Assembly: GCF_016462545.1 (NCBI RefSeq)
Contig: NZ_JAEMTA010000019.1
Coordinates: forward strand, 29,563 to 93,562
Length of the DNA stretch: 64,000 nucleotides
Origin: Mycolicibacterium sp.
Lineage (GTDB): Bacteria > Actinomycetota > Actinomycetes > Mycobacteriales > Mycobacteriaceae
Direction of reading: 5' to 3'
This document shows, piece by piece, positions 45,475 through 55,158 of this stretch. The position numbers were made by a program, and so were the translations under genes. The stretch's first letter is position 1. Each line of letters begins with the position of its first letter. The notes below the pieces were generated by a model. That model ran no database searches. It saw only the letters and a program-made list of their open reading frames with translations, and was not told where the DNA came from.

Positions 45475-45950
45475 CCGCCGAAGCGCGCGGCCAGGCGCTT
45501 CAGTGTCTCGGTGATGCCGTCACCGTTCTTCTTGTCGTAGCCGAACGCGGTGATCATCAGCGGAATCTTCGCAGTGCTGTAGTCGAAGGTCTCGGTGACC
45601 TCGGTGATCGTCGTGTCACCGGGCGTCGCCTCGGCCAGCTCCCAGCGCCACCGGTGGCCCAAGGGGTGCTGCCACTCGATGACCTTGCCGTCCTTCGCCT
45701 CCGTGACGGTCGAGGTGATCTTGTACGGCACTCCGTACTGCTTCATGCCGACGGTGAACTTGTCGCCCACCGCCAAGTGGTGCGGGCCCTTGACGTCGAC
45801 GTCGCGGACGGTGCCCGAGCCATCGAGTTCGGCGTGGCGGTGCGGATCGCCGACGATCGCGAAGATCTCTGCGGCAGGTGCGGCGACGAGGACTCGGCGA
45901 GCCACCCGCTTCGGACCGACGTCGACCGTGGACACGCTTGCTGTGCTCAT
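45471..45950 (-). CDS. SRPBCC (START-like) family protein
   Basis: 159-aa hydrophobic-ligand-binding fold. RRVLVAAPAAEIFAIVGDPHRHAELDGSG is the typical opening of the polyketide cyclase/dehydrase family, and VIEWQHPLGHRWRWEL lies in the central sheet. No catalytic residue can be named. The ATG at 45950 is preferred to an upstream one (46061) because it is followed closely by the domain. It is divergent from the acyl-CoA dehydrogenase genes. Function unknown. Confidence 0.8.
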   Translation of the reverse strand: MSTASVSTVDVGPKRVARRVLVAAPAAEIFAIVGDPHRHAELDGSGTVRDVDVKGPHHLAVGDKFTVGMKQYGVPYKITSTVTEAKDGKVIEWQHPLGHRWRWELAEATPGDTTITEVTETFDYSTAKIPLMITAFGYDKKNGDGITETLKRLAARFGG

Positions 45951-46122
45951 GGGGACTTCATACCCGACCAGACTCGGTGCGACACCATCGCGTTCCGAAC
46001 CGGCACGGCTCAGCAGCGGGTATGTGACGGTCGGCACGCCAGGGCCACGCGGTAGTTTCACGGGTATCGGGTACTACCGGTCCTGGCAATGGTGCCGGTT
46101 GTCGAGATCTCGGAGGTTCACA

Positions 46123-47298
<1,176 letters not shown>

Positions 47299-47305
47299 GG
47301 ACGTC

Positions 47306-48412
47306 ATGGACTTCGATCTGACCGAAGAGCAGAACCTGCTGCGGGACGTCGCCCGCGAGGTGTTCACCAGTACCTACGACGTCGATACCCGCCTCAAGGT
47401 CTCCGACACCGACCTCGGCTGGAGCCGCGAAGTGTGGTCGCAACTCGCCGAGATCGGCATCCTCGGGCTGGGTTTCGACCCCGAGGAATCCGGCCAGATC
47501 GAACTGATGGTGGTGCTCACCGAAGTCGGACGCAGGCTCGCGCTGGAGCCGATCGCCCAGGCGGCGCTCATCCCCGGCGGTCTGATCGCCGAACTGGGTG
47601 ACGACGACCAGCGCAAGCTGCTCGACGACGTCGCCGAGGGTCGGACGCTGCTCGCGCTCGCGCACCAGGAGCCCGGCATGCGGGGCATGTCGACGCGAGT
47701 CACCACACGTGCTGAACGGCAAGGTGATTCGTGGACTCTCAGCGGGCGCAAGAACCCGGTGCTCAGCGGCGACTGTGCCGACGTGTTGCTGGTGAGCGCA
47801 GCCCTGCCCGACGGCGGGGTCGGGTTGTTCGTGGTCACGGCCGACGCCGTGAGCCGGCAGGAATTCCGGACCTTCGACGGGCAGCGCGCCGCGGACGTGA
47901 TGCTCGACTCAGCGGCCGCGACACCGCTCGGCAACGGCGGCGACGCCGTGGAGCACCTACGCAACGCGCTGATCCGGCATCAGTCGGCACTGTGCGCGGA
48001 AGCGGTCGGCGCCATGGAGGAGGCGCTGCGCCTCACCACCGAATACCTGAAGAGCCGCAAGCAATTCGGCGTGCCGCTCAGTACCTTCCAAACGCTGACC
48101 CAACGCGCGGCCGACATGTACGTCTCCCTCGAGTTGGCCCGCAGCATGAACTTCTACGCCGCGATGTCGATCGCCGACGGCAACTTCGACCCCGTCATCG
48201 CCGCCCGGGCCAAGCTCCAAATCAGCCGCTCGGGACGTCACATCGCCCAGGAGGCGATCCAGTTGCACGGCGGGATCGGCGTCACCGCCGAATACCCGGT
48301 GGGGCACTACGCCGCCCGGCTCACCGCGATCAACCAGACGCTCGGTTCGGCCGACGATCAGCTGCACACGCTGATCGACGGGCTCGGTGCGTACGGGACG
48401 GTGTCGCTGTAG
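47306..48412 (+). CDS. Acyl-CoA dehydrogenase, subunit 2
   Basis: 368-aa partner. MDFDLTEEQNLLRDVAREVF opens the N-terminal helical domain; ALAHQEPGMRG replaces the usual FxEPxAGSD loop and is degenerate. YLKSRKQFGVPLSTFQTLTQRAADM and LHGGIGVTAEYPVGHYAAR keep the C-terminal domain. Weak conservation of the loop that is intact in subunit 1 is typical of heteromeric FadE pairs, where catalytic and FAD contacts are shared unequally. Located 7 nt after subunit 1 and ending before a hairpin terminator. Confidence 0.92.
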   Translation: MDFDLTEEQNLLRDVAREVFTSTYDVDTRLKVSDTDLGWSREVWSQLAEIGILGLGFDPEESGQIELMVVLTEVGRRLALEPIAQAALIPGGLIAELGDDDQRKLLDDVAEGRTLLALAHQEPGMRGMSTRVTTRAERQGDSWTLSGRKNPVLSGDCADVLLVSAALPDGGVGLFVVTADAVSRQEFRTFDGQRAADVMLDSAAATPLGNGGDAVEHLRNALIRHQSALCAEAVGAMEEALRLTTEYLKSRKQFGVPLSTFQTLTQRAADMYVSLELARSMNFYAAMSIADGNFDPVIAARAKLQISRSGRHIAQEAIQLHGGIGVTAEYPVGHYAARLTAINQTLGSADDQLHTLIDGLGAYGTVSL

Positions 48413-48432
48413 GACTGGACGTTTCACGACAA

Positions 48433-48463
48433 GACCCCGCCGACCTCGACGGCCGACGGGGTC
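48433..48463. terminator. Bidirectional hairpin between convergent fadE and ABC transporter genes
   Basis: GACCCCGCCGA (48433-48443) pairs with CCGACGGGGTC (48453-48463) apart from a central C/A mismatch, leaving a short loop. It lies 21 nt from both stop codons of the convergent genes. No long T-run follows on either strand, which is common for mycobacterial terminators. Confidence 0.6.
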
Positions 48464-48484
48464 CTGAGCTCATCGAGTGGGGCG

Positions 48485-49303
48485 CTACTTGCGACCCAGC
48501 TCGTGCGTCAACGCCTCGAGCTCGTCGCCGCCGGCCATCTCCTGGGTGAGGTGGTCGAGGGTGATGTCGTCGTAGGCGCAGTCGAGCTTCTGCCTGCCGC
48601 GGTTGAGGAGCACGAAGTGGTCACCCACCATGTGCGCGTGATGCGGGTTGTGCGTGATGAAGACGACGCCGAAGCCCGCTTCCTTGGCTGCGGTGATGTA
48701 CTTCAGGACCACGCCTGACTGCTTGACGCCGAGCGCGGCGGTGGGCTCGTCGAGGATCAACACCCGGGCGCCGAAGAACACCGCGCGGGCGATGGCGACG
48801 CACTGGCGCTGGCCGCCGGATAGCGAACCGATCGGCGCATCTACGTCGGGCAGTTCGATGCCCATCTTCGCCAACTCCGTCAGCGTCGTCGCCCGCATTG
48901 CGTTGGCATCCAATGAGAACGGGAACGACTTCTTCCTCACCTCCTGGCCTAGGAAGAAGTTGCGCCACACCGGCATCAGTGGAACGACGGCCAGGTTTTG
49001 GTACACCGTGGCGATACCCTTGGCCAGCGCGTCGGCCGGCGAACCGAACTTCATCGGCTCGCCATCGACGAGCAGTTCGCCCTCGCTCTGCTGATGCAGG
49101 CCCGAGATGATCTTGATCAGCGTGGACTTGCCTGCACCGTTGTCGCCCAGGATGCCGGTCACCTCGCCGGCATGCACGCGAAGGCAGATGTCCTTGAGGG
49201 CGGTGATGTTGCCGTAGGACTTGCCGACGTTCTTCAGTTCGACGAGAGGCGCCTTGCCGCCGGACGGAGCTTCGTTGCTTGACTTTTCGACTGTCGTGGT
49301 CAT
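48485..49303 (-). CDS. Sugar ABC transporter, ATP-binding protein (single nucleotide-binding domain)
   Basis: 272-aa ATPase of the ribose/fructose/inositol import class. Walker A is GILGDNGAGKSTLIKIISGL, the Q-loop is in TVYQNLAVVPLM, the signature is SLSGGQRQCVAIARAV, Walker B is VLILDEPTAALGVKQ and the switch His is in ITHNPHHAHMV. It has one ATPase domain rather than the two of RbsA, so a homodimer is expected. It lies 4 nt after the permease gene in the binding protein-permease-ATPase operon. The neighbouring inositol operon and shared operator make inositol a likely substrate. Confidence 0.93.
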   Translation of the reverse strand: MTTTVEKSSNEAPSGGKAPLVELKNVGKSYGNITALKDICLRVHAGEVTGILGDNGAGKSTLIKIISGLHQQSEGELLVDGEPMKFGSPADALAKGIATVYQNLAVVPLMPVWRNFFLGQEVRKKSFPFSLDANAMRATTLTELAKMGIELPDVDAPIGSLSGGQRQCVAIARAVFFGARVLILDEPTAALGVKQSGVVLKYITAAKEAGFGVVFITHNPHHAHMVGDHFVLLNRGRQKLDCAYDDITLDHLTQEMAGGDELEALTHELGRK

Positions 49304-49307
49304 CGGA

Positions 49308-50366
49308 TCACTTCTTCGCTGCGTAGTTACGGAAGGCGTTGTTGGCGATCACCGCGAACAGCAGCATCGCGCCGAGGAAGAACTTGAACCAGTCGGGATC
49401 CCAGCCGGCGTACACGATGCCCTGGTTCGTCATACCGAAGATGAACGCACCGATGGCCGCACCGATGGCCGTGCCATAACCGCCGGTGAGGAGGCAGCCA
49501 CCGATGACCGCGGCGATGATGTAGAAGAACTCGTTGCCGATGCCTTGGCCGGACTGCACGGTGTTGAACGCGAACAGCAGATGCATGCCCACGAACCAGG
49601 CGCAGAAGCCGACGAACATGAAGAGACCGATCTTCACCTTCGTGACCGGAACACCAACGGCGCGTGCGCTGTCCGCGTCACCGCCGACGGCGAAGATCCA
49701 GTTGCCGATCTTGGTCTTGAACAACACCCACGTCGCGACGGCAGTGAAGACGAGCCACCAGATCACGGTGATGCGGATACCAACTCCGAACACGGTGAAG
49801 GACGAGGCGAAGACCGCACGAGCCGAGTCGAATCCGGCCATGTCGCTGACGCTCTGGGTGGCCACCTGGCCGGCGACCAACTTGGTGACGGCGAGGTTGA
49901 TGCCCGCGAGCATGAAGAACGAACTCAGCGTGATGAGGAAGCTGGGGATCTTGGTCTTCATCACCAGGTAGCCGTTCAAGAACCCGACGCTGAGCGCGAG
50001 GACGAGCGAGAGTGCCGCGCCCGCCCAGAGGCTCAGATGCAGGTTGTAGGCCAACATCGACGCGGCCAACGAACTGAACGTCACCGCCACACCGGCTGAT
50101 AGGTCGAATTCGCCGCCGATCATCAAGACCGCCACCCCGCACGCCATGATGCCGATGGTGGAGCTTGCGTACAGCACGGTGGCCAGCGACGCGGCCTCGC
50201 GGAACGGGGCGGCCACGATGAGGAAGAAGACGAAGATGCCGATGGCACCGATGCCAGCACCCATCTCGGGACGGATCAGCAACCGCTGAACGCGATTTCG
50301 TTCCTTGACGCGCTCGTCGCGGACGACCTTGTGGTCGGCGACGTTCAGGTCTGCCTGGGTAGTCAT
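49308..50366 (-). CDS. Sugar ABC transporter, permease
   Basis: 352-aa membrane protein of the RbsC/XylH/FrcC class, about ten hydrophobic segments. GGEFDLSAGVAVTFSSLAA and GFLNGYLVMKTKIPSFLITL are the characteristic motifs. AVGGDADSARAVGVPVTKVK is the conserved cytoplasmic loop that contacts the ATPase. The ATG at 50366 is chosen because the upstream open frame lies in the binding-protein gene. 17 nt separate it from that gene, 4 nt from the ATPase gene. Confidence 0.93.
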   Translation of the reverse strand: MTTQADLNVADHKVVRDERVKERNRVQRLLIRPEMGAGIGAIGIFVFFLIVAAPFREAASLATVLYASSTIGIMACGVAVLMIGGEFDLSAGVAVTFSSLAASMLAYNLHLSLWAGAALSLVLALSVGFLNGYLVMKTKIPSFLITLSSFFMLAGINLAVTKLVAGQVATQSVSDMAGFDSARAVFASSFTVFGVGIRITVIWWLVFTAVATWVLFKTKIGNWIFAVGGDADSARAVGVPVTKVKIGLFMFVGFCAWFVGMHLLFAFNTVQSGQGIGNEFFYIIAAVIGGCLLTGGYGTAIGAAIGAFIFGMTNQGIVYAGWDPDWFKFFLGAMLLFAVIANNAFRNYAAKK

Positions 50367-50383
50367 GTCTGCTCTCCCCGTTC

Positions 50384-51376
50384 CTAGCGAGTTCCGGCCT
50401 TGGCCAGTTCGGCGACGGCGTCGATGTTGCCCTGGTCGATGAAGGACGGTCCCGTCAGTGTCGGCGCACCGCCACCGATCAGGTTCTTGTTGTTGACGAA
50501 GAGCCACAGCGAATCGATGGCGAGATAGCCCTGCAGATAGGGCTGCTGATCGACGGCCCACTGCACCTGACCGCCCTTGATCGCGTCGACGAGCGCGGCG
50601 TTGGTGTCGAATGTGACGATCTTCGCCTGGCTGCCTGCGTTCCCCACCGACTGGACTGCAGTGAGCGCGATCGGCGCGCCGAGCGCCACGACGTGGTCGA
50701 CGGCGGGATCCTGCTGGAGCTTGGCGGTGATGGTGGACTCGACCGACGGCATGTCCTTGCTGTTGACGTTCAGGATCTCACTCTCGCCCTTGAAGCCCTG
50801 CTTCACACCGGCACAACGTGATTCGAGTGCGACCTGACCCTGCTCCTGGATGACGCAGATGATCTTCTTGGCACCGTCTGCATTGAGCTTCTCGCCCGCA
50901 GCGATGCCGGCCAGCTTCTCGTCCTGACCGAAGTATTCCTGGATGCCCATCGACTTGAAGTTGTCGAAACCGGAGTTGAAGGCGACGACCGGAATGCCCT
51001 TCGCCTCGGCGGCTTTGACCGCGGGCGCCATGGCGTCGGGCTTGGCGAGCGTGACGGCGATGCCGTCGACGCCGCTGTCGATTGCGCTCTGGACCAGGTT
51101 CGCCTGGTTCGGCGCCTCGGGGTCATTCGAATAGCGAAGTTCGATGTTGTCCTTCTTCGCGGCCGCCTCGGCGCCCTTGCGGATGAGATCCCAGAACGAG
51201 TCACCAGGCACCTCGTGGGTGATCATCGCGACGGTCATACGCGGCGTGTCGACGCTGCCACCGCCACTTCCTCCGTCACCGGAGGTCGCCGGCTTGCCGC
51301 CGGTGCTCGAACACGACACGAGTCCCAGGGCGATTACCCCGGCTCCAGCGACGGCTGCCAGCCGAACAAACTTCAT
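50384..51376 (-). CDS. Sugar ABC transporter, substrate-binding lipoprotein
   Basis: 330-aa binding protein of the ribose/inositol class. LVSC with lipidated Cys22 ends the signal sequence, followed by a Gly/Ser linker. The two-lobed domain starts at MTVAMITHEVPGDSFWDLI and includes VDGIAVTLAKPDAMAPAVKAA and VQWAVDQQPYLQGYLAID. It is first in the transporter operon. Its promoter region carries one copy of the 20-nt GntR-associated motif overlapping a -35 TTGACT. Specificity for inositol is inferred from the neighbouring iol genes. Confidence 0.93.
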   Translation of the reverse strand: MKFVRLAAVAGAGVIALGLVSCSSTGGKPATSGDGGSGGGSVDTPRMTVAMITHEVPGDSFWDLIRKGAEAAAKKDNIELRYSNDPEAPNQANLVQSAIDSGVDGIAVTLAKPDAMAPAVKAAEAKGIPVVAFNSGFDNFKSMGIQEYFGQDEKLAGIAAGEKLNADGAKKIICVIQEQGQVALESRCAGVKQGFKGESEILNVNSKDMPSVESTITAKLQQDPAVDHVVALGAPIALTAVQSVGNAGSQAKIVTFDTNAALVDAIKGGQVQWAVDQQPYLQGYLAIDSLWLFVNNKNLIGGGAPTLTGPSFIDQGNIDAVAELAKAGTR

Positions 51377-51445
51377 CGTTTCTCCTGTCTGCGTGTGCCG
51401 TGGAACACGGCCTTGCAGACGATGTAATACGGGTCACAGCAGAAA

Positions 51446-51465
51446 GTCAAGACTTTGTTCGGACA
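51446..51465 (-). promoter_or_regulatory. Copy 3 of the GntR-associated 20-nt motif, ABC transporter promoter
   Basis: Read on the reverse strand: TGTCCGAACAAAGTCTTGAC. It matches TGWCMRRACAAASTCKTGAC shared with the two copies before iolC. Its 3' TTGAC(T) can act as the -35 of the transporter promoter, with TATTAC about 16 nt downstream as -10. A repressor bound here would block the polymerase. Confidence 0.6.
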
Positions 51466-51543
51466 TTAGGACTGCATGTCATATGCAACTGGGCATGGTG
51501 AAGTTAGCCAGCAGCCAAGGCCGAATCGCTGAGTTTGGGCCGG

Positions 51544-52275
51544 TCAGCGGTCGACCAGCGTCGTCTCGAAGTAATACCGCGATGCGCGATAGCAATGGTC
51601 GCCGTACTCCACGGCTTTGCCCGAGTCATCGAAGGCGGTCCGGCTCATCGATAGCAAAGGCGCGCCGACCTTCTCGGTGAGGAGCCTTGCCTCGGTACGC
51701 GTGGCCGGGCGGGCGCCGATGCGCTGCCTGGCGAGGCGGATGTGCACACCCCGTGCGCGCAACGCCTGATACAGACCGCTGCGCTCGAGTTCTTCTGCCT
51801 TGGGCGCGAGATCGACGGGAAGGTAGTTGATCATCACCGCCAGCGGTTCGCCGTTGGCGCGGCGCAGCCGTTGGATCGTGACGATCTCGTGCCCGCTAGG
51901 CAGGCTCAGCTGTGTTGCGACCTCGTCATCGGCCGTCCCCACTCGATAGTCGAGCAACTCCGTGGTCGGCTCCTGGCCCGCGCGTGCCAAGTCGTCGAAG
52001 AGACTGGTGAGCTCGACCCGACGATGAACCGGATTCTGCACGACCTGCGTGCCGACTCCGCGCTTGCGAACGAGCAGGCCCTTGTCAACGATCTCCTGAA
52101 TGGCCCGTCGCGTCGTCGGCCGCGACAACGTCAGCCGCTTCGCGAGGTCGAGTTCGTTCTCGAAACGATCGCCGGGTACCAGGTGACCATCCCGGATGGC
52201 CGCTTCGATCGCTTGCGCGAGTTGGTAATACAACGGCACGGGGCTCGACCGATCGAGCTCAACCTCCAGTGGCAC
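51544..52275 (-). CDS. GntR-family regulator with UTRA domain, likely inositol regulator
   Basis: 243-aa HutC-type regulator. PLYYQLAQAIEAAIRDGHLVPG with TLSRPTTRRAIQEIV forms the winged helix (residues about 10-78), RKRGVGTQVV is the wing, and a UTRA domain covers about 95-235. The GTG at 52275 is chosen because it starts just before the conserved domain and leaves an intergenic region with two copies of the 20-nt motif. It is divergent from iolC and is in the same direction as the ABC transporter genes. In Corynebacterium glutamicum a GntR protein, IolR, represses inositol genes, and this looks functionally equivalent. Confidence 0.9.
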   Translation of the reverse strand: MPLEVELDRSSPVPLYYQLAQAIEAAIRDGHLVPGDRFENELDLAKRLTLSRPTTRRAIQEIVDKGLLVRKRGVGTQVVQNPVHRRVELTSLFDDLARAGQEPTTELLDYRVGTADDEVATQLSLPSGHEIVTIQRLRRANGEPLAVMINYLPVDLAPKAEELERSGLYQALRARGVHIRLARQRIGARPATRTEARLLTEKVGAPLLSMSRTAFDDSGKAVEYGDHCYRASRYYFETTLVDR

Positions 52276-52293
52276 GCGTGCTCCGATCTCGGG

Positions 52294-52313
52294 TGACCAG
52301 ACAAACTCGTGAC
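52294..52313 (+). promoter_or_regulatory. Copy 1 of the GntR-associated 20-nt motif
   Basis: TGACCAGACAAACTCGTGAC, 19 nt upstream of the GntR start codon. It matches the other two copies at most positions. Likely site for autoregulation. Confidence 0.6.
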
Positions 52314-52345
52314 TAGGGTAACACCGCCATGACCGCAAGTCTGAA

Positions 52346-52365
52346 TGTCAGGACAAACTCTTGAC
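52346..52365 (+). promoter_or_regulatory. Copy 2 of the GntR-associated 20-nt motif, iolC promoter
   Basis: TGTCAGGACAAACTCTTGAC. TTGACA at its 3' end (52361-52366) can serve as -35 of the iol operon, 63 nt before the TTG start of iolC. The outer TGTCA and TGACA are complementary. Confidence 0.62.
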
Positions 52366-52428
52366 AGACCGGAGTGACGGGGGGCACAGTCATGGGCAAG
52401 CCCACCAACCATCGCCCCGGGAGCTGAC

Positions 52429-53400
52429 TTGTCCACCTCAGAGCCGTTCGACGTGCTGGCCATCGGCCGCAGCGGCGTCGACATCTACCCCTTGCAGATC
52501 GGCGTCGGCCTGGAAGAGGTGGAGTCGTTCGGCAAGTTCCTCGGTGGCAGCGCCGCCAACGTGGCCGTGGCCGCGGCCCGACTCGGGAACCGCACCGCGC
52601 TGATCTCCGGTGCCGGCGACGACCCCTTCGGTCGGTTCGTCCGCGCGGAACTGGCGCGACTCGGGGTCGACAACCGTTATGTCGCAACGCATGACACGTT
52701 CCCCACGCCGGTCACGTTCTGCGAGATCTTTCCGCCGGACGACTTCCCGCTGTACTTCTACCGCAAGCCCAGCGCCCCCGATCTGCAGATCACCCGCGGC
52801 GAGATCGACGCCGATGCCGTGCGGTCGGCCAAGCTGTACTGGTCGACCGTGACCGGCCTCTCCGAAGAGCCGAGCCGCAGTGCGCACTTCGCCGCCTGGG
52901 AAGCTCGCAGCCGAGCTCCGCTGACCGTGCTCGACCTCGACTATCGCCCGATGTTCTGGGACTCGCCCGCGGCCGCAACCGAGCAGGTGCGGCGCGCACT
53001 ACAGCAGGTCACCGTCGCCGTGGGTAACCGCGAAGAGTGCGAGATCGCGGTCGGTGAGACCAATCCCCACAAGGCGGCGGACGCACTGCTCGACCTCGGC
53101 ATCGAGTTGGCCATAGTCAAGCAGGGCCCGCGCGGCGTCCTCGGCAAGACCAAGCACTCCTCGGTGACCGTGCCGCCCAACGAGGTCGACGTCGTCAACG
53201 GCCTTGGCGCGGGAGACAGCTTCGGCGGCAGCCTGATTCACGGGCTTCTGCGCGGCTGGCCGCTGGAGAAGACACTGCGCTACGCCAATGCCGCGGGTGC
53301 CATCGTGGCGTCACGCCTCGAGTGCTCGACCGCCATGCCCACCGCCGCCGAGGTCAGCGCGCTGGCCGAACAAACCGCCGTGGAGGCCGTCAATGTCTAG
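52429..53400 (+). CDS. iolC: 5-dehydro-2-deoxygluconokinase
   Basis: 323-aa PfkB kinase phosphorylating 5-dehydro-2-deoxy-D-gluconate (DKG) to DKGP in myo-inositol catabolism. LAIGRSGVDIYPLQIGVGLE and LGGSAANVAVAAARLG are typical for IolC; NGLGAGDSFGGSL holds the catalytic Asp. It starts with TTG at 52429 after GGGAGC. It is the first gene of the iol operon and overlaps the aldolase gene by 8 nt (53393-53400). It is distinct from the PfkB kinase at 37477. Confidence 0.95.
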   Translation: MSTSEPFDVLAIGRSGVDIYPLQIGVGLEEVESFGKFLGGSAANVAVAAARLGNRTALISGAGDDPFGRFVRAELARLGVDNRYVATHDTFPTPVTFCEIFPPDDFPLYFYRKPSAPDLQITRGEIDADAVRSAKLYWSTVTGLSEEPSRSAHFAAWEARSRAPLTVLDLDYRPMFWDSPAAATEQVRRALQQVTVAVGNREECEIAVGETNPHKAADALLDLGIELAIVKQGPRGVLGKTKHSSVTVPPNEVDVVNGLGAGDSFGGSLIHGLLRGWPLEKTLRYANAAGAIVASRLECSTAMPTAAEVSALAEQTAVEAVNV

Positions 53401-54286
53401 CCAGGTATCACGCCAGCTGTGCTCCGACTACGCCGCCGTCACCGACCTGCGCGCAGCCGATCCCGGCGCGGTGGCCCAGGCGTGGGAGACCCGCACCACC
53501 CGTCCCACCATTCGGGGTGACGGCCGGCTGATGATCGTCGCCGCCGACCATCCCGCCCGCGGCGCACTGTCCGTCGGCAACCGGCCGACCGCCATGAACA
53601 GCCGGACCGACCTTCTGGACCGGCTTCGCGCCGCACTAGCCGACCCCGGCGTCGACGGCGTCCTCGCGACGTCGGACATCCTCGACGATCTCCTTCTCCT
53701 CGGCGCGCTCGAAGACAAGGTCGTGTTCTCCTCGTTCAACCGCGGCGGCCTGGCGGGCGCCACCTTCGAGTTCGACGACCAGATGACCGCGGCCACACCC
53801 GAATCGACCGCGACGGCGAAGATGAATGGCGGAAAGATGTTGTGCCGCATCGCCCTCGACGATCCGGGCACCGTCGCCACGATGGCGGCCTGTGCGAAGG
53901 CCGTCGACGAGCTCGCGGCACGCGGGCTCATCGCCATGCTCGAGCCGTTCATGTCCAGCCGGGTCAACGGCAAGGTCCGCAACGACCTGAGTCCCGATGC
54001 GGTCATCAAGTCCGTCCACATCGGCCAGGGACTGGGCGCCACGTCGGCCTATACCTGGATGAAGCTTCCGGTCGTCGAGGAGATGGATCGAGTGATGGAG
54101 TCCACGACGCTGCCGACGCTGCTGCTCGGTGGTGATCCTGCGGATCCCGACGAGGCGTTCGCCAGCTGGGAGAAGGCGCTCAGCTTACCGTCGGTCCGCG
54201 GGCTCATCGTCGGACGGACCCTGCTCTACCCCGCCGACGACGACGTCAGCGCCGCCGTCGCGACGGCCGTCTCGATGGTGAGGTAG
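53393..54286 (+). CDS. Cgl0159-type (beta/alpha)8 aldolase of the inositol pathway
   Basis: 297-aa TIM-barrel protein. DGRLMIVAADHPARGALSVG, GVLATSDILDDLLLLGALEDK, FNRGGLAGATFEFDDQMTA and LPTLLLGGDPADPDEAF match the actinobacterial Cgl0159-like family, found between iolC and iolB. It presumably replaces IolJ as the aldolase splitting DKGP into dihydroxyacetone phosphate and malonate semialdehyde. That function is inferred from position and fold. The ATG at 53393 overlaps iolC. The catalytic Lys is not certain; KLPVVEEMD or TAKMNGGKML are candidate regions. Confidence 0.82.
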   Translation: MSSQVSRQLCSDYAAVTDLRAADPGAVAQAWETRTTRPTIRGDGRLMIVAADHPARGALSVGNRPTAMNSRTDLLDRLRAALADPGVDGVLATSDILDDLLLLGALEDKVVFSSFNRGGLAGATFEFDDQMTAATPESTATAKMNGGKMLCRIALDDPGTVATMAACAKAVDELAARGLIAMLEPFMSSRVNGKVRNDLSPDAVIKSVHIGQGLGATSAYTWMKLPVVEEMDRVMESTTLPTLLLGGDPADPDEAFASWEKALSLPSVRGLIVGRTLLYPADDDVSAAVATAVSMVR

Positions 54287-54291
54287 CAGCC

Positions 54292-55158
54292 ATGCACAGC
54301 AAGCTCTACATCCCCGCCCGCAGCGCCGAATTGCCCTATACGGTCGACGTCACCCCGGCGTCGGCGGGCTGGACCGAATCCTCCTTGCAGGTAATCGAAT
54401 TGGACGACACCCAATCCGCCGAGCTTCACACCGGCGGAACCGAGGTGATGATCCTGCCGCTGGCCGGCGGCGGAACGGTCGAATGTGACGGCGTCACCTT
54501 CGAATTGTCGCCGCGCGCATCGGTGTTCGACGGACCGTCGGACATGGTCTACCTCGGCATCGAGCAGGAGTATCGGATCACCGGCGAGGGCCGGTTCGCG
54601 ATCTGCGGTGCCCGTGCGAAGACGTCGTTCCCCAACCGCCGCGTGGCCGCCGCCGACGTGTCGGTCGAATTGCGGGGCGCGGGCAACTGCAGCAGGCAGG
54701 TGCACAACTTCGGCACCGCGGGCGTGTTCGAGGCCGACTCGTTGATCGCTTGCGAGGTCATCACCCCCGGCGGCAACTGGTCGAGCTACCCCGCCCACAA
54801 GCACGACCAGAACACGGCGACCGAGTCCGAACTCGAGGAGATTTACTACTTCGAGATAGCATCTGGCCCAGACGGTTCCAGAGGATTTGGCTACCACCGC
54901 GTCTACGGCACGCCCGATCGGCCGATCGAGGTCCTCGAAGAGGTCCGCACCGGTGACGTGGTGCTGGTGCCGCACGGCTACCACGGGCCGTCCGTCGCCG
55001 CTCCCGGCTACCACATGTACTACCTCAACGTCATGGCCGGACCGGGCGCCGAGCGCGCCTGGAAGATCGTCGACGATCCCGAGCACGCCTGGCTGCGCGG
55101 CACCTGGGACGACCAAGACGTGGACCCTCGCCTACCCCTACACGTGACAGGAGCATGA
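54292..55158 (+). CDS. iolB: 5-deoxy-glucuronate isomerase
   Basis: 288-aa bicupin isomerase converting 5-deoxy-glucuronate to DKG, the step before IolC. SSYPAHKHDQNTATESELEE holds the metal-binding His and Glu residues and EEIYYFEIASG and VPHGYHGPSVAAPGYHMYYLN are the typical C-terminal signatures. It lies 5 nt after the aldolase gene, and its stop overlaps the next start by 4 nt. Confidence 0.96.
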   Translation: MHSKLYIPARSAELPYTVDVTPASAGWTESSLQVIELDDTQSAELHTGGTEVMILPLAGGGTVECDGVTFELSPRASVFDGPSDMVYLGIEQEYRITGEGRFAICGARAKTSFPNRRVAAADVSVELRGAGNCSRQVHNFGTAGVFEADSLIACEVITPGGNWSSYPAHKHDQNTATESELEEIYYFEIASGPDGSRGFGYHRVYGTPDRPIEVLEEVRTGDVVLVPHGYHGPSVAAPGYHMYYLNVMAGPGAERAWKIVDDPEHAWLRGTWDDQDVDPRLPLHVTGA

